Source of the DNA: Pullichristensenella sp002068815
GTDB taxonomy: Bacteria; Bacillota; Clostridia; Christensenellales; Aristaeellaceae
Reading direction: 5' to 3'
Length of the DNA: 64,000 nucleotides
Assembly (NCBI GenBank): GCA_040772885.1
Contig: JAXGXF010000005.1
Span: 124,001 to 188,000 of the forward strand
The notes beneath the pieces are model-generated. The model was given only the letters and a program-made list of their open reading frames with translations, searched no databases and was not told the origin of the DNA. This document shows positions 8,549 through 16,298 of the stretch, piece by piece. Numbering within the stretch: position 1 is the stretch's first letter; every line of letters starts with the position of its first letter. Position numbers and translations under genes: made by a program.

Positions 8549-9553
8549 TCACAATACGGACGACTCCGGCAGTTTTGTATCCTCCCGGCGGGCAGCGAGC
8601 ACGTCCTCCTCCGAGATTTCGAGAAGCATCTCCCGGCTGACGCTCTTGGCGCACGCAAGGCGGTTCGCCTGCTGCACGAGCACGCGCTCGAAGATGTTGC
8701 GCACGCCGCGCGCGTTTCCGAACGAGATGGACGAGGTGTTCGAAGCCTCGATGTAGTCGCGCACGGCCGCGCGCGCATTGTCGGTCAGCAGAAACTGGCC
8801 CTTTTTGAGCTGGAGCTCGAAGATTTTAAGCATCTCGTCGACCGTGTAGTCGTCGAAGTGCAGATAGCGGTTGAAGCGCGACGAGAGCCCGGGGTTCGAC
8901 TCGACGAACTCCTGCATCAGCCCGTCGTAGCCGGCGACGATGACGACGAGGTCGTCCCGGTTGTCCTCCATGAGCTTGAGCAGCGTCTCGATGGCCTCGC
9001 CCCCGTAGTCGCTCTCGGACTTGCCGGTCAAGGCGTACGCCTCGTCGATGAACAGCACGCCGCCGAGCGCCTTTTTGACGGCCTCCGCGGTCTTGACGGC
9101 GGTCTGGCCGATGTAGCCGGCGACGAGCCCGGAGCGGTCTACCTCGACGAGGTGCCCCTTCGACAATATGCCGAGCGACCGGTACACGCGCGCCATGAGC
9201 CTCGCGATCGTCGTCTTTCCGGTGCCGGGGTTGCCGGAGAACACCATGTGCAGGCTCATCTCGACGTTCGGGAGGCCGTGTTCCTTGCGCAGCGCGTACA
9301 CGCGCGCGAGGTTGATCAGGTTGTGCACCTCTTTTTTGACGCCCTCGAGCCCGACGAGTCGGTCGAGCTCCGATTCGATGTCCTCGATCTTCTCCGCAGG
9401 CTGTTCCTGCGCTTCGGACTTCGGCTCTTCCTTTGATTCCTGCTTTTCCGCGGGCGCGCCCCAGAAGTCGTCCTTGATCCTGCGGAGGTTGTTGTTGACG
9501 AGCGTGCCGATCGTCTCGAGCTGCTGCCGGATCAGTTCGTCGCGGTTGTCCAT
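8549..9553 (-). CDS. AAA+ ATPase of the SpoVK/CbbX type
   Basis: 334-residue single-domain AAA+ ATPase. Residues 1-60 are polar and charged (rich in Glu, Lys and Gln), then the ATPase module starts at ELDRLVGLEGVKKEV. Walker A GNPGTGKTT at about 109-117, Walker B VLFIDEAYAL at about 158, sensor region FNRYLHFDDYT. This family includes the sporulation protein SpoVK and the Rubisco activase CbbX; no Rubisco is near, so the SpoVK group fits better. Exact substrate unknown. Ribosome site AAGGAGG at good spacing. Monocistronic between divergent genes. Confidence 0.85.
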   Translation of the reverse strand: MDNRDELIRQQLETIGTLVNNNLRRIKDDFWGAPAEKQESKEEPKSEAQEQPAEKIEDIESELDRLVGLEGVKKEVHNLINLARVYALRKEHGLPNVEMSLHMVFSGNPGTGKTTIARLMARVYRSLGILSKGHLVEVDRSGLVAGYIGQTAVKTAEAVKKALGGVLFIDEAYALTGKSESDYGGEAIETLLKLMEDNRDDLVVIVAGYDGLMQEFVESNPGLSSRFNRYLHFDDYTVDEMLKIFELQLKKGQFLLTDNARAAVRDYIEASNTSSISFGNARGVRNIFERVLVQQANRLACAKSVSREMLLEISEEDVLAARREDTKLPESSVL

Positions 9554-9564
9554 GCGTATCCTCC

Positions 9565-9593
9565 TTGCCCAAAGAACCCATATGTGCTATATT
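9565..9593 (+). promoter_or_regulatory. Promoter of the small DUF6485-like gene
   Basis: TTGCCC, 17-base spacer, TATATT (9588-9593), about 30 bases before the ATG at 9625. Confidence 0.5.
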
Positions 9594-9624
9594 CTTACCG
9601 GAAAAACGCGAGGGAGTGCGCAAT

Positions 9625-9870
9625 ATGAGCGAATGTCCGAACAAAAGGCCCTGTGCCTGCGCGTATCCCGGCTGCACAAGGCACGGAAAGTGCTGCGAGT
9701 GCATCGCCTACCACGGCAGGATGGGCGAGGTGCCCGGCTGCCTGTTCACGAAGACCGGCGAGGCAAAGCGGGACCGGAGCCTCGAGGCGCGGCCGCGACC
9801 GCGGGCGGCCGTAGACGAAAGGGGGACCGGGGTTCCGGTCCCTCACTTGGCGATTCCCTTTCGGACATAG
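9625..9870 (+). CDS. Small cysteine-rich DUF6485-like protein
   Basis: 81 residues. The first 45 residues hold a dense cysteine pattern (CPNKRPCACAYPGC, then HGKCCECIAYHG, then PGCLF) that matches small DUF6485-type proteins of Clostridia; probably binds metal, function unknown. Start at the ATG at 9625 because GAGGGAG lies 8 bases upstream; the longer frame from 9565 begins within the promoter. The last 35 residues are arginine/proline rich, look unlike the conserved core, and run through a hairpin into the end of the convergent Nudix gene, so the natural stop may be a late extension. Confidence 0.7.
   Translation: MSECPNKRPCACAYPGCTRHGKCCECIAYHGRMGEVPGCLFTKTGEAKRDRSLEARPRPRAAVDERGTGVPVPHLAIPFRT
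9821..9842 (-). terminator. Terminator-like hairpin after the Nudix gene
   Basis: Arms GGGACCGG / CCGGTCCC around a four-base loop, directly after the Nudix stop on the minus strand and followed by CCCTTTCG. It lies inside the coding tail of the opposing small gene. Confidence 0.5.
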
Positions 9871-10262
9871 CGAAGCGCGCGGCGCAGGATTCTGCGGTCG
9901 TGCTCGTAGGTCAGCCGCTCGAAGGCCTGGTCGACGTCCACCCACTCGGCGACCGCGACCTCGCCCTGCTGCGCGACCGGTTCCTGATCGCCCGCGATCC
10001 CGACGAAGAACACGACGAGCTTTTCGACGTCCGGCCTCGCCATGTAGCGGTTTTCGGCGCGGAAGCGCATGTCCACGCTGACGCGGATGCCCGTCTCCTC
10101 GAGCACCTCGCGCTCCGCCGTCTGCCGCTCGTTTTCCCCCGGCTCGACATGTCCCTTCGGGAACGAGATGTGGTGGCCGCGCTCGTGGCGGATCAACAGC
10201 ACATGCCACGTCTCCCCGATCTGCCGGAACACGACGGCCCCGCAGGATTTCTCATAGCGCAT
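9843..10262 (-). CDS. Nudix hydrolase
   Basis: 139-residue single-domain Nudix enzyme. The Nudix box GHVEPGENERQTAEREVLEETGI fits G-x5-E-x7-RE-U-x-EE-x-G-U exactly, so it should hydrolyse a nucleoside diphosphate derivative with Mg; substrate cannot be told (bis(5'-nucleosyl) polyphosphate type is likely from the compact size and the PKGHVEPGE context). ATG at 10262 chosen because AAGGGG precedes it and the promoter lies just upstream of it; the open frame further upstream covers promoter DNA. Confidence 0.88.
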   Translation of the reverse strand: MRYEKSCGAVVFRQIGETWHVLLIRHERGHHISFPKGHVEPGENERQTAEREVLEETGIRVSVDMRFRAENRYMARPDVEKLVVFFVGIAGDQEPVAQQGEVAVAEWVDVDQAFERLTYEHDRRILRRALRYVRKGIAK

Positions 10263-10293
10263 GGGTACAGCCCCTTTGTACGTATTGATCCCT

Positions 10294-10322
10294 ATTATAC
10301 CGCATAAATGTAAACTTGTAAC
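10294..10322 (-). promoter_or_regulatory. Promoter of the Nudix gene
   Basis: Minus strand GTTACA, 17 bases, perfect TATAAT (10299-10294), about 30 bases before the ATG. Confidence 0.6.
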
Positions 10323-10396
10323 GGACCGATGCAAAAAAATGTTCCGGGAAGGGAACCCGGCCGGGGAGAGGGACGCCCCCTGCGTTTCTCGGCGAA

Positions 10397-10436
10397 GCGC
10401 CCCGCTCCTGCCGAAAACCCGGCGGGAGCGGGGCGC
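10397..10436. terminator. Large GC-rich inverted repeat downstream of the TfoX-like gene
   Basis: Arms GCGCCCCGCTCC (10397-10408) and GGAGCGGGGCGC (10425-10436) are perfect complements. No clear T-run follows on either strand. It is placed to end transcripts of the minus-strand gene that stops at 10479. The rest of 10323-10478 shows nothing recognisable. Confidence 0.45.
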
Positions 10437-10478
10437 CTCGCGGTCCGTATGTATTTTTATGCGCCGCGCGGGGCGCCG

Positions 10479-10742
10479 TTACTTTCCCTCCAGGCCCTTG
10501 AAGAACGCCTTCAGCTCCTGCCTCGCCTCGGGGGGCAGCAGCTTGTCCGGGATGCCGAGCACGGCCCCCTGTATCCCGTAGAGCATGTGCAGGCACGCGC
10601 CGGGGTCGCATTGGAGCCGTATGCGCAGAAACGCCTCCTTCGCGCCGACCTCGCGCAGCCGCTCCGGCGTCTCGATGCCGACCGCGAGCAGGTTTTGCTC
10701 CAGCACCTTGCCAACGTTGGGAAGCCCCGACAATCCGCTCAT
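10479..10742 (-). CDS. TfoX C-terminal domain protein
   Basis: 87 residues, consisting only of the helix-hairpin-helix-like TfoX C-terminal domain: LPNVGKVLEQNLLAVGIETPERL, then KEAFLRI and ACLHMLYGIQGAVLGIP. Full-length TfoX/Sxy links to competence in proteobacteria, but stand-alone C-terminal domains are common in Firmicutes and have no defined role. ATG at 10742 has GGAGGAG eight bases upstream; homology also starts there. Confidence 0.85.
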   Translation of the reverse strand: MSGLSGLPNVGKVLEQNLLAVGIETPERLREVGAKEAFLRIRLQCDPGACLHMLYGIQGAVLGIPDKLLPPEARQELKAFFKGLEGK

Positions 10743-10849
10743 CGCCTTCTCCTCCGTTCCATCCGAGACCTTCCGTCCGGGGGCGGTTTTGCCCATTGTA
10801 CGCGCTTCCGGTTCCCGTGTCAAGCGCGACGCTCCGGCATGGGCCGGAC

Positions 10850-10878
10850 TTGACAAATTCCGGAAACAGGCGTATACA
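10850..10878 (+). promoter_or_regulatory. Strong promoter of the flavodoxin gene
   Basis: Perfect TTGACA, 17 bases, TATACA (10873-10878). The ATG follows 33 bases later. Confidence 0.75.
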
Positions 10879-10911
10879 GGAAGCGGAGTCTTGCGAACGG
10901 GGGATTTTGCA

Positions 10912-11328
10912 ATGAAGCGGATTCGCATCGTGTTTGCCACGAGGACGGGCCACTCGAAAAAGCTCGCCGAGGCGATCGGCCGGGCGCTGAACATCCGGGC
11001 GGAGAGCGTCGCATCGAAGCCCGATATCAAGGACGTGGACTTGCTGTTCATCGTCGGCGGCATCTACGGGGGGAACAGCATGCCGGAATTGCTCTCGCTC
11101 GTCGATCGGCTGGGCGGCGGCGTCGGGAGCGTCGCGCTGGTCACGTCCTGCGCGTCGAAGAAGCAGCGGCAGGAGGCCGTGCGCAAGCGCCTCGAGCAAA
11201 AGGGTATCCCGGTCGTCGACGAGATGGTCTGCCGGGGCAGCTTCCTTTTCCTGGGGATCGGGCATCCGAACGACGCGGACCTCGCCGAGGCGGAGCGGTT
11301 CGCCGTCCGGCTGGCGGAAGCGGATTAA
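10912..11328 (+). CDS. Flavodoxin-domain protein
   Basis: 138-residue flavodoxin-like protein. FMN phosphate loop FATRTGHSKKLAEAI near residues 7-21 (T-x-T-G-x-S/T form), then DLLFIVGGIYGGNS for the second flavin loop. The last third SFLFLGIGHPNDADLAEAERFA resembles short flavodoxin-like proteins of Clostridia of unknown electron partner. Own strong promoter; convergent with the MFS gene, overlapping it by four bases. Confidence 0.8.
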   Translation: MKRIRIVFATRTGHSKKLAEAIGRALNIRAESVASKPDIKDVDLLFIVGGIYGGNSMPELLSLVDRLGGGVGSVALVTSCASKKQRQEAVRKRLEQKGIPVVDEMVCRGSFLFLGIGHPNDADLAEAERFAVRLAEAD

Positions 11329-12596
11329 ACCGCGTCCCCGTCCGCCGAAACCGCCTCCGGCGCTGCCGGCGGCTTCGGAAGCCCCTCGGGGAGGAATTTC
11401 CGGTCGAGCGCGAGCACGAGCCCGAGCACGACCAGCAGCGCGCCGCTGGCGGTCAGGATCATGCCGAGCGGCGCCTGGTCGCTCATCACGCCGACCGCGA
11501 TGCTCGCGACCATCATGATCGACGTCGACGCGATCTGCATCAGCCCAAACACGCGGCCCATCACCTCGGCCGCGATTTTCTCCTGCATCAGGGACATCAC
11601 GGGCGCCTGGAAGCAGGGCATCGAAACCCCCGAGAGCACCATGAAGGCGAGGTACAGCCAGAACGCGGGCGCGAGGCCCATCAATGCGGCCGCGACCCCC
11701 GTCAGCGCGCAGCCGAACGCCAGCGTCATAAGCCGGTTTTTGAACCCGCCCCACCAGGCCATCAGCCCGCCGCCGATGAGCGAGCCGACGAAGAACACCA
11801 CCTCGTTGAGCATCATGTTGAACTCGACGTCCGGGAGCGCGTAGACGCGCCGCACGAACAGCGGCGTGAACATCGCGATCGGCACGATCAATATGCTGCT
11901 GAACACGTAATAGCCGGTCAGGCGGCGGATGAAGAAGTGGTTCATCGCATAATGCAGTCCGTCGCGGAGGTCGAGCAAAATGTGCTGGTCCTGTATCGTG
12001 CGCTCGTGCGTCGGTATGCGGATCGGCAGCAGGATCGCGATCGCGAGCGCCGCGGTCGCGACGTCGATCATCAAGATGCCCGGCAGCGGCAGGAACTTCA
12101 TCGCCAGCACCGCCCCGCCCGGGGACAGCAGCATGATGACCGACTGGATCGTCGAGTTGATGCCGTTTACGCGCAGGAGCTTCTCCTCCGGCACGATCTG
12201 CGGCAGTATCGCCGAGATCGCCGGGCTCTGCACGCCGCCGCCGAACGAGCGGATCGCCGCGATGATGAACACCGGCGCGTAGCCGAGGTCCTTCAGGAGC
12301 ATTATGCCGGCCAATACGAGCGTCGCGAGCGCGATGCCGCCGTCCGCGAGCATGATCAGCATCTTGCGGTTGTGCCGGTCGGCCCATACGCCGCCGACCA
12401 GCGATATGAATATCTGCGGCAAAAACATGCAGGCGATGTAGAGCGCCGACTGCGAGCCCGAGTTCGTCCCGATCATGATCGACCACATCAGCGCGTACTG
12501 TACCAGCGAGCTGCCGAAAAGCGACACCGCCTGGCCGCCCAAAAACGCGGCGATCCTTCTGTTTTCCCGGAATTCGGCCATGAATTTCGCGAACAA
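11325..12596 (-). CDS. MFS transporter (drug/siderophore exporter-like)
   Basis: 423-residue major facilitator with about 12 membrane segments. AAFLGGQAVSLFGSSLVQYALMW is the hallmark start of the enterobactin-exporter/macrolide-efflux group, and GGVWADRHNRKMLIMLADG is the loop 2-3 motif A. Substrate unknown. The start is set at the TTG at 12596: GGAGGGG lies six bases upstream, whereas the longest open frame begins at 12668 inside the -35 element and cannot be transcribed. ATG at 12581 is the alternative. Confidence 0.85.
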   Translation of the reverse strand: MFAKFMAEFRENRRIAAFLGGQAVSLFGSSLVQYALMWSIMIGTNSGSQSALYIACMFLPQIFISLVGGVWADRHNRKMLIMLADGGIALATLVLAGIMLLKDLGYAPVFIIAAIRSFGGGVQSPAISAILPQIVPEEKLLRVNGINSTIQSVIMLLSPGGAVLAMKFLPLPGILMIDVATAALAIAILLPIRIPTHERTIQDQHILLDLRDGLHYAMNHFFIRRLTGYYVFSSILIVPIAMFTPLFVRRVYALPDVEFNMMLNEVVFFVGSLIGGGLMAWWGGFKNRLMTLAFGCALTGVAAALMGLAPAFWLYLAFMVLSGVSMPCFQAPVMSLMQEKIAAEVMGRVFGLMQIASTSIMMVASIAVGVMSDQAPLGMILTASGALLVVLGLVLALDRKFLPEGLPKPPAAPEAVSADGDAV

Positions 12597-12639
12597 GGCG
12601 TACCCCTCCGTGCGGGCGATTTTTGGGCCCCATCCGTAC

Positions 12640-12668
12640 AGTATAGCGGAAGTGGGGCAAATGTGCAA
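12640..12668 (-). promoter_or_regulatory. Promoter of the MFS gene
   Basis: Minus strand TTGCAC, 17 bases, TATACT (12645-12640). It fixes the translational start of the MFS gene downstream of about 12633. Confidence 0.7.
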
Positions 12669-12693
12669 TCCCCGGGTTTTGAACGCCTCCTAC

Positions 12694-12730
12694 GAAAATT
12701 CAGCCGCCCCGCCGGATGACAGCGGGGCGG
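12694..12730 (-). terminator. Terminator after the HEAT-like gene
   Basis: Stem CCGCCCCGC / GCGGGGCGG (12704-12712 with 12722-12730), then AATTTT on the minus strand. Ends the minus-strand run that begins with the Crp-type regulator or with one of its internal promoters. Confidence 0.65.
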
Positions 12731-12743
12731 CATCGCCTCTTCG

Positions 12744-13187
12744 CTACGCCTCGATTTTCCGGAGCGCCTCCTGTATGTCCTTCGCTACGAGGCCGCGCAT
12801 CGTGTCCCTGTAGCGGCCCGGATCGGCGCACCGAAGCGCACGCGCGATGGCGGGGGAGAGCTCGGGGCGGTATTTCGCGATGTCCGGCAGCGCCTGTATG
12901 CACACCCTGGCCGCGATCGGCTTTTCGTCCTCGATGCGCGCGAGGCACCTGTCGAGGACCGCGTCGATCCGGCGCTCCGCGTCCCAGCGCGCGTTCGCGC
13001 AAATCATCAGGAAGCCGCGCATGCGGACGTAGGAATTCGCGCTGTCGAGCATCTTCGCGAACGCGCCGAAGTGCCGGTAGACCGCGTCGGAATCCGCGCT
13101 CTCCGATTTCAGCCGCCTCAGCGCGTCGCAGGCGGCGTCGCTGTCCGGCCCGGTCAGCGCGTTTACCAATTGGGCGATGTCCTCCAT
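12744..13187 (-). CDS. HEAT-repeat-like small protein (often labelled SufBD protein)
   Basis: 147 residues, predicted all-helical. It contains paired-helix repeats such as NSYVRMRGFLMICANARWD, KPIAARVCIQALPDIAKYRPEL and RYRDTMRGLVAKDIQEAL. It matches a widespread Clostridia family that databases often call SufBD protein, but nothing here resembles SufB or SufD and no Fe-S assembly genes are near. Function unknown; probably a scaffold or interaction protein. Begins 13 bases after the DUF3788 gene, likely same mRNA. Confidence 0.7.
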   Translation of the reverse strand: MEDIAQLVNALTGPDSDAACDALRRLKSESADSDAVYRHFGAFAKMLDSANSYVRMRGFLMICANARWDAERRIDAVLDRCLARIEDEKPIAARVCIQALPDIAKYRPELSPAIARALRCADPGRYRDTMRGLVAKDIQEALRKIEA

Positions 13188-13200
13188 CGGCGCACCTCCG

Positions 13201-13626
13201 TCACTTCCGCCCGGCCCGGACGCGGATCAGCCGCTTGACGTCCTCGAGAATCTCCTCCGACTTTACGTCGATCATCAGCCAGCGCGCGCCGTTGCAGGGC
13301 GTCGTCCGCCGGTAGAGCTCCCGGATGTACTCGCCGCACGTCCCCAGCGCGAGCTCGGCCTCCGGGGCCTCGCGCGTGCCGAGCGTCACGAGCGACGTGA
13401 AGTATCCCTCGTGCGGGTAGATCGTCGCGAGCGACCGGCCGCCCTTCTTGTACTTCACGTTCCAGCCGGGCGCGGCGGAGCAGCCGCTGTGCTCGATATG
13501 CGGTTCGACCAGGTAGGTCTCTTCCAGATGCGCGCGCAGGTTCTCCCACAAAGGGCTTCCGATGTGGGCGCCGACCGCGTCGAGGCCGGGCCGATTGCCG
13601 CGCGCGAAACGCTCGTTCCAGTTCAT
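13201..13626 (-). CDS. DUF3788 family protein
   Basis: 141-residue soluble protein of the DUF3788 family. Recognised by VEPHIEHSGCSAAPGWNVKYKKGGRSL, TIYPHEGYFTSLV and GARWLMIDVKSEE. The family relates to small ligand-binding or YdhG-like folds with no known reaction. The ATG at 13626 (MNWNERF) is preferred over 13650 because AGGAG stands eight bases before it. It lies between the zinc-ribbon gene and the HEAT-like gene, each gap 11-14 bases. Confidence 0.8.
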   Translation of the reverse strand: MNWNERFARGNRPGLDAVGAHIGSPLWENLRAHLEETYLVEPHIEHSGCSAAPGWNVKYKKGGRSLATIYPHEGYFTSLVTLGTREAPEAELALGTCGEYIRELYRRTTPCNGARWLMIDVKSEEILEDVKRLIRVRAGRK

Positions 13627-13637
13627 CGGCTGTGCTC

Positions 13638-13901
13638 CTAGTGCTTCCAACGCTTGAGGTGCGGGAAGTACCGGCGCATCATCTGCCGGGCGGCGTCCTC
13701 GGTCATGCCGGGGCTGTGCTCGACCATCGGCTTTACGCAGAACTCCATCATCTCCTCCATGCCGCAGTCCGCCGTAAACGCACCGCCGCCGTAGCAGTAT
13801 TTGCAGTAATCCCCGCTCTTCGTCCCGTCCCTCTCGGTTCCGTACAGTTCGTCGGTGCTTCCCATCGGCATGCCGCAGCTCTGGCAGAATTTCTTCTCCA
13901 C
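13638..13901 (-). CDS. Zinc-ribbon domain protein
   Basis: 87 residues. The N-terminal half is a putative zinc ribbon: FCQSCGMPMGS with a second pair DYCKYCYGGG, typical of the Zn_ribbon_2 family; the rest is helical with several methionines. Function unknown. The start is a GTG at 13901, placed five bases after GGAGGGG; the apparent ATG at 13916 lies in the ribosome site itself. Downstream of the WYL regulator and probably controlled by it. Confidence 0.72.
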   Translation of the reverse strand: MEKKFCQSCGMPMGSTDELYGTERDGTKSGDYCKYCYGGGAFTADCGMEEMMEFCVKPMVEHSPGMTEDAARQMMRRYFPHLKRWKH

Positions 13902-13952
13902 GAAAACCCCTCCCATACTCGATTTGACGCCCTCAATATAGCAGCGATATCA

Positions 13953-13968
13953 TGACATCTATCTGTCA
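13953..13968. promoter_or_regulatory. Palindrome at the end of the WYL regulator gene
   Basis: TGACA / TGTCA arms around TCTATC; the right arm contains the stop codon of the WYL regulator. A TATATT-like -10 follows on the minus strand ahead of the zinc-ribbon gene. A possible operator for an internal promoter. Confidence 0.35.
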
Positions 13969-14868
13969 GGTTTTGTGGTGCTCCCAGAGTTTTTTTGCGT
14001 GCCGGGCGACGAGGGCCCGGATTTCCGGCGGCTCGAGTATCTCGACCTCGGTTCCGAAGGACAGCAGATACCCGATGACCCAATTGTCCGGCGGGAAACT
14101 GACCGTGGCGACCATCGAGCCGTCCGGCTGCCTTTCGACGGAGGCGCGGTCGAATTCCTCCATCACGCGAAACGCGGAGGCGGGCGAGAACCGGAGCTTA
14201 ATCGCCATCAAGACGCCCGGCGGCGGCTCCGGCTCGACCGGCGGGGGGTCTATGTAGTCGTCGTCAAAGTGCTCGCCGGTCGGCGAGAGATCGGCCATGC
14301 GGCTGACCTTGAACAGCCGGAAGTCCATCGCCTTCCGGCAGAACGCCTGCAGATACCAGTGCTTTCCCTTGAAGATCAGCTTGACGGGGTGCACCACGCG
14401 CTCCGTGAGCTCGCCGGACGCCGCGCAGTACAGGATTTTGAGCGCGCGCTTTTTGAGGATCGCGTTTTTCAGGAGCTCGAACCGCGCGCTGTCGACCTTT
14501 CCGAGCCCCCAGCGCGAAAAATCGACCTCGATCCAGTTCGCGCCGCGCTTTTTGAACAGCGCGCCGAGCTTCGAGAGCAGTTGGTTAACGTCCTGGTCGG
14601 CGGCCTGCAGGCTCTGGATCGCGAACAGAATTTGATTTTGCTCCTCGTCGGAGAGCAGCGCGCGGTCGAACGTGTAGCCGGGCATCAGCGAGATGCCGCC
14701 GCCGCGCCCCGCCGCCGCGCACACCGGCACGCCGGCCATCGACAGCGCCTCGACGTCCCGGTAGACGGTGCGCACCGAGACCTCGAGCACTTCCGCCAGC
14801 TTCTCGGCGGTCGTCGATCCCCTTTCCAGCAGTATGTAGAGGACCTGAAACAGGCGGTCGTTTTTCAT
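13966..14868 (-). CDS. YafY-type transcriptional regulator (HTH-11 plus WYL)
   Basis: 300 residues. N-terminal HTH_11 domain: RLFQVLYILLERGSTTAEKLAEVLEVSVRTVYRDVEALS (residues 5-43), then a WYL sensing domain from about residue 140, with LKILYCAASGELTERVVHPVKLIFKGKHWYLQAFCR, and a WCX extension to the end. WYL domains bind nucleic acids or nucleotides and often control stress and defence genes. Targets here may be the following zinc-ribbon, DUF3788 and HEAT-like genes. GAGGAAAGAGACCG before the ATG. Confidence 0.88.
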   Translation of the reverse strand: MKNDRLFQVLYILLERGSTTAEKLAEVLEVSVRTVYRDVEALSMAGVPVCAAAGRGGGISLMPGYTFDRALLSDEEQNQILFAIQSLQAADQDVNQLLSKLGALFKKRGANWIEVDFSRWGLGKVDSARFELLKNAILKKRALKILYCAASGELTERVVHPVKLIFKGKHWYLQAFCRKAMDFRLFKVSRMADLSPTGEHFDDDYIDPPPVEPEPPPGVLMAIKLRFSPASAFRVMEEFDRASVERQPDGSMVATVSFPPDNWVIGYLLSFGTEVEILEPPEIRALVARHAKKLWEHHKT

Positions 14869-14889
14869 CGGTCTCTTTCCTCGGCCCGG

Positions 14890-15759
14890 TCAGAACAGCG
14901 TAAGCTGCTCGCCCGCCATACTGTCCTCGAAGGCGCAGAGATACGAAAACACCTCGTCGATCCTGTGCATCACGCCCCGCGCGGCGCATTCGCGGCGGAA
15001 GATGTCCATGAGCTCCGCGTTCCGCGGGCTGTTGCATACGTAGGCGTCGCCAAACGTCCGGACGTAGCGCGCCTTCACGCCGGGGAAGTGCTCGTCGAGC
15101 TTTTGGTAGAAGTACTCGCGGTCGCCCTGCCGGAGCGTGACGCCCATCGAGAAGCAGAGTATGCCCTTCACCCCGGCCCGGAAGCACAGGTCGAGTATGC
15201 CCCGCAGGTTCTCCTCGGTGTCGTTCAAAAACGGCAGTATCGGGCAGAGCCATACGACCGTCGGGATGCCCTCGTCGCGCAGGGTTTCCAAGACCTCGAA
15301 GCGCCTCCGCGTCGTCGCGACGTTCGGCTCGAGTATCCGGCAGAGGTTTTCGTCGCAGGTCGTCAGCGTCATCTGCACGACGCACTTCGTGCGGGCGTTG
15401 ATGCGCTTCAAGAGGTCGAGGTCGCGCAGCACCAGGTCGGACTTTGTGATCACCGAAAACCCGAAGCCGCAGCGGTCGACGATCTCGAGGCACCGGCGCG
15501 TGAGCCGCTCGGTCCTTTCGAGCGGCAGGTACGGATCGCACATCGAGCCGGTCGCGATCATGCAGCGCGCGCGCTTCTTGCGGAGGGCGCTCTCAAGCAG
15601 CTGCGGCGCGTTGCGCTTGACCTCGACATCCTCGAAGTCGTGCGCCATCCGGTAGCAGGCGCTGCGCGAGTCGCAGTAGATGCAGCCGTGCGTGCACCCG
15701 CGGTAGAGGTTCATGCCGTTGCGGGCCGACAATATGCCCTTCGCGTCTACATAGTGCAT
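14890..15759 (-). CDS. Radical SAM protein of the SPL-like group
   Basis: 289 residues. Radical SAM cluster motif RGCTHGCIYCDSRS (C-x3-C-x2-C) at about residues 19-32, followed by a TIM-barrel with VITKSDLVLRDLDLLKRI, QMTLTTCDENLC and LCPILPFLNDTEENL. These motifs match spore photoproduct lyase-like and Rv2578c-type radical SAM proteins; true SPL activity is not implied, since the family is broad and mostly uncharacterised. ATG at 15759 is two bases after the thpR stop, so translation is coupled; the open frame further upstream is thpR shadow. Confidence 0.82.
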   Translation of the reverse strand: MHYVDAKGILSARNGMNLYRGCTHGCIYCDSRSACYRMAHDFEDVEVKRNAPQLLESALRKKRARCMIATGSMCDPYLPLERTERLTRRCLEIVDRCGFGFSVITKSDLVLRDLDLLKRINARTKCVVQMTLTTCDENLCRILEPNVATTRRRFEVLETLRDEGIPTVVWLCPILPFLNDTEENLRGILDLCFRAGVKGILCFSMGVTLRQGDREYFYQKLDEHFPGVKARYVRTFGDAYVCNSPRNAELMDIFRRECAARGVMHRIDEVFSYLCAFEDSMAGEQLTLF

Positions 15760-15761
15760 CG

Positions 15762-16286
15762 TCAGGCGCGCACGGAGAACTGCTCCGTGTAGGTCAGCTT
15801 GCCGTCGATCCGCTCGGAGCGCATCAGCCGCATCGCGTCCGCGCGCGCGGAGAACGGCCGGCCGAGCAGGTGATCCCGGTCGGGCTTCGAGTTCAAATGC
15901 ACCTCCCGCGCGAGCGTGATGTGCGGCGAGAATTTCCGGCTCTCGAGCGCGAAGCCTTCCTTTAGCAGCCGGTCCGAAAGCGCCCCCTGCAGCTTCAGCA
16001 GCGCCGGGCTGTCGGAGAGGCCGATCCACCAGATGTCGCCGCCGTCGCGCGGGAAGCAGCCGACGCGGTCGAACGGCAGCTCCATCGGCTTTATCGGCGT
16101 CGCCTCCATCGCGCGCTTCACGGCGGGGACGCGGTTCGGCTCGATTTCGCCCAGGAACGCGAGCGTCAGGTGCAAATTCTCCGGCCGCGAGAAGTTGCCC
16201 CGGCCGAGTTCCCGCAGCCGCCCCTGCACGGCGGCGATATTTTCAATTGTAATCCTGTCGAAGTTGATCGCGACAAACAGCCGCAT
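15762..16286 (-). CDS. thpR: RNA 2',3'-cyclic phosphodiesterase
   Basis: 174-residue 2H phosphoesterase (LigT/ThpR). Two H-x-T motifs, HLTLAFLG near residue 39 and HITLAREVH near residue 122, form the active site; in the family they open 2',3'-cyclic phosphates on RNA ends. MRLFVAINF is the usual start. GAGGGGGG precedes the ATG by seven bases. It sits 12 bases after the Crp-type regulator and is coupled to the radical SAM gene. Confidence 0.9.
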   Translation of the reverse strand: MRLFVAINFDRITIENIAAVQGRLRELGRGNFSRPENLHLTLAFLGEIEPNRVPAVKRAMEATPIKPMELPFDRVGCFPRDGGDIWWIGLSDSPALLKLQGALSDRLLKEGFALESRKFSPHITLAREVHLNSKPDRDHLLGRPFSARADAMRLMRSERIDGKLTYTEQFSVRA

Positions 16287-16298
16287 GTCCGTCCCCCC

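Noticed and set aside
12597..12668. Upstream ATG for the MFS gene at 12668
   Set aside because: It coincides with the -35 element; the transcript would start downstream of it.
12744..13187. Calling the HEAT-like protein a SufB/SufD subunit
   Set aside because: The common database label is not supported: no SufBD beta-helix sequence, only about 147 helical residues, and no Fe-S assembly neighbours.
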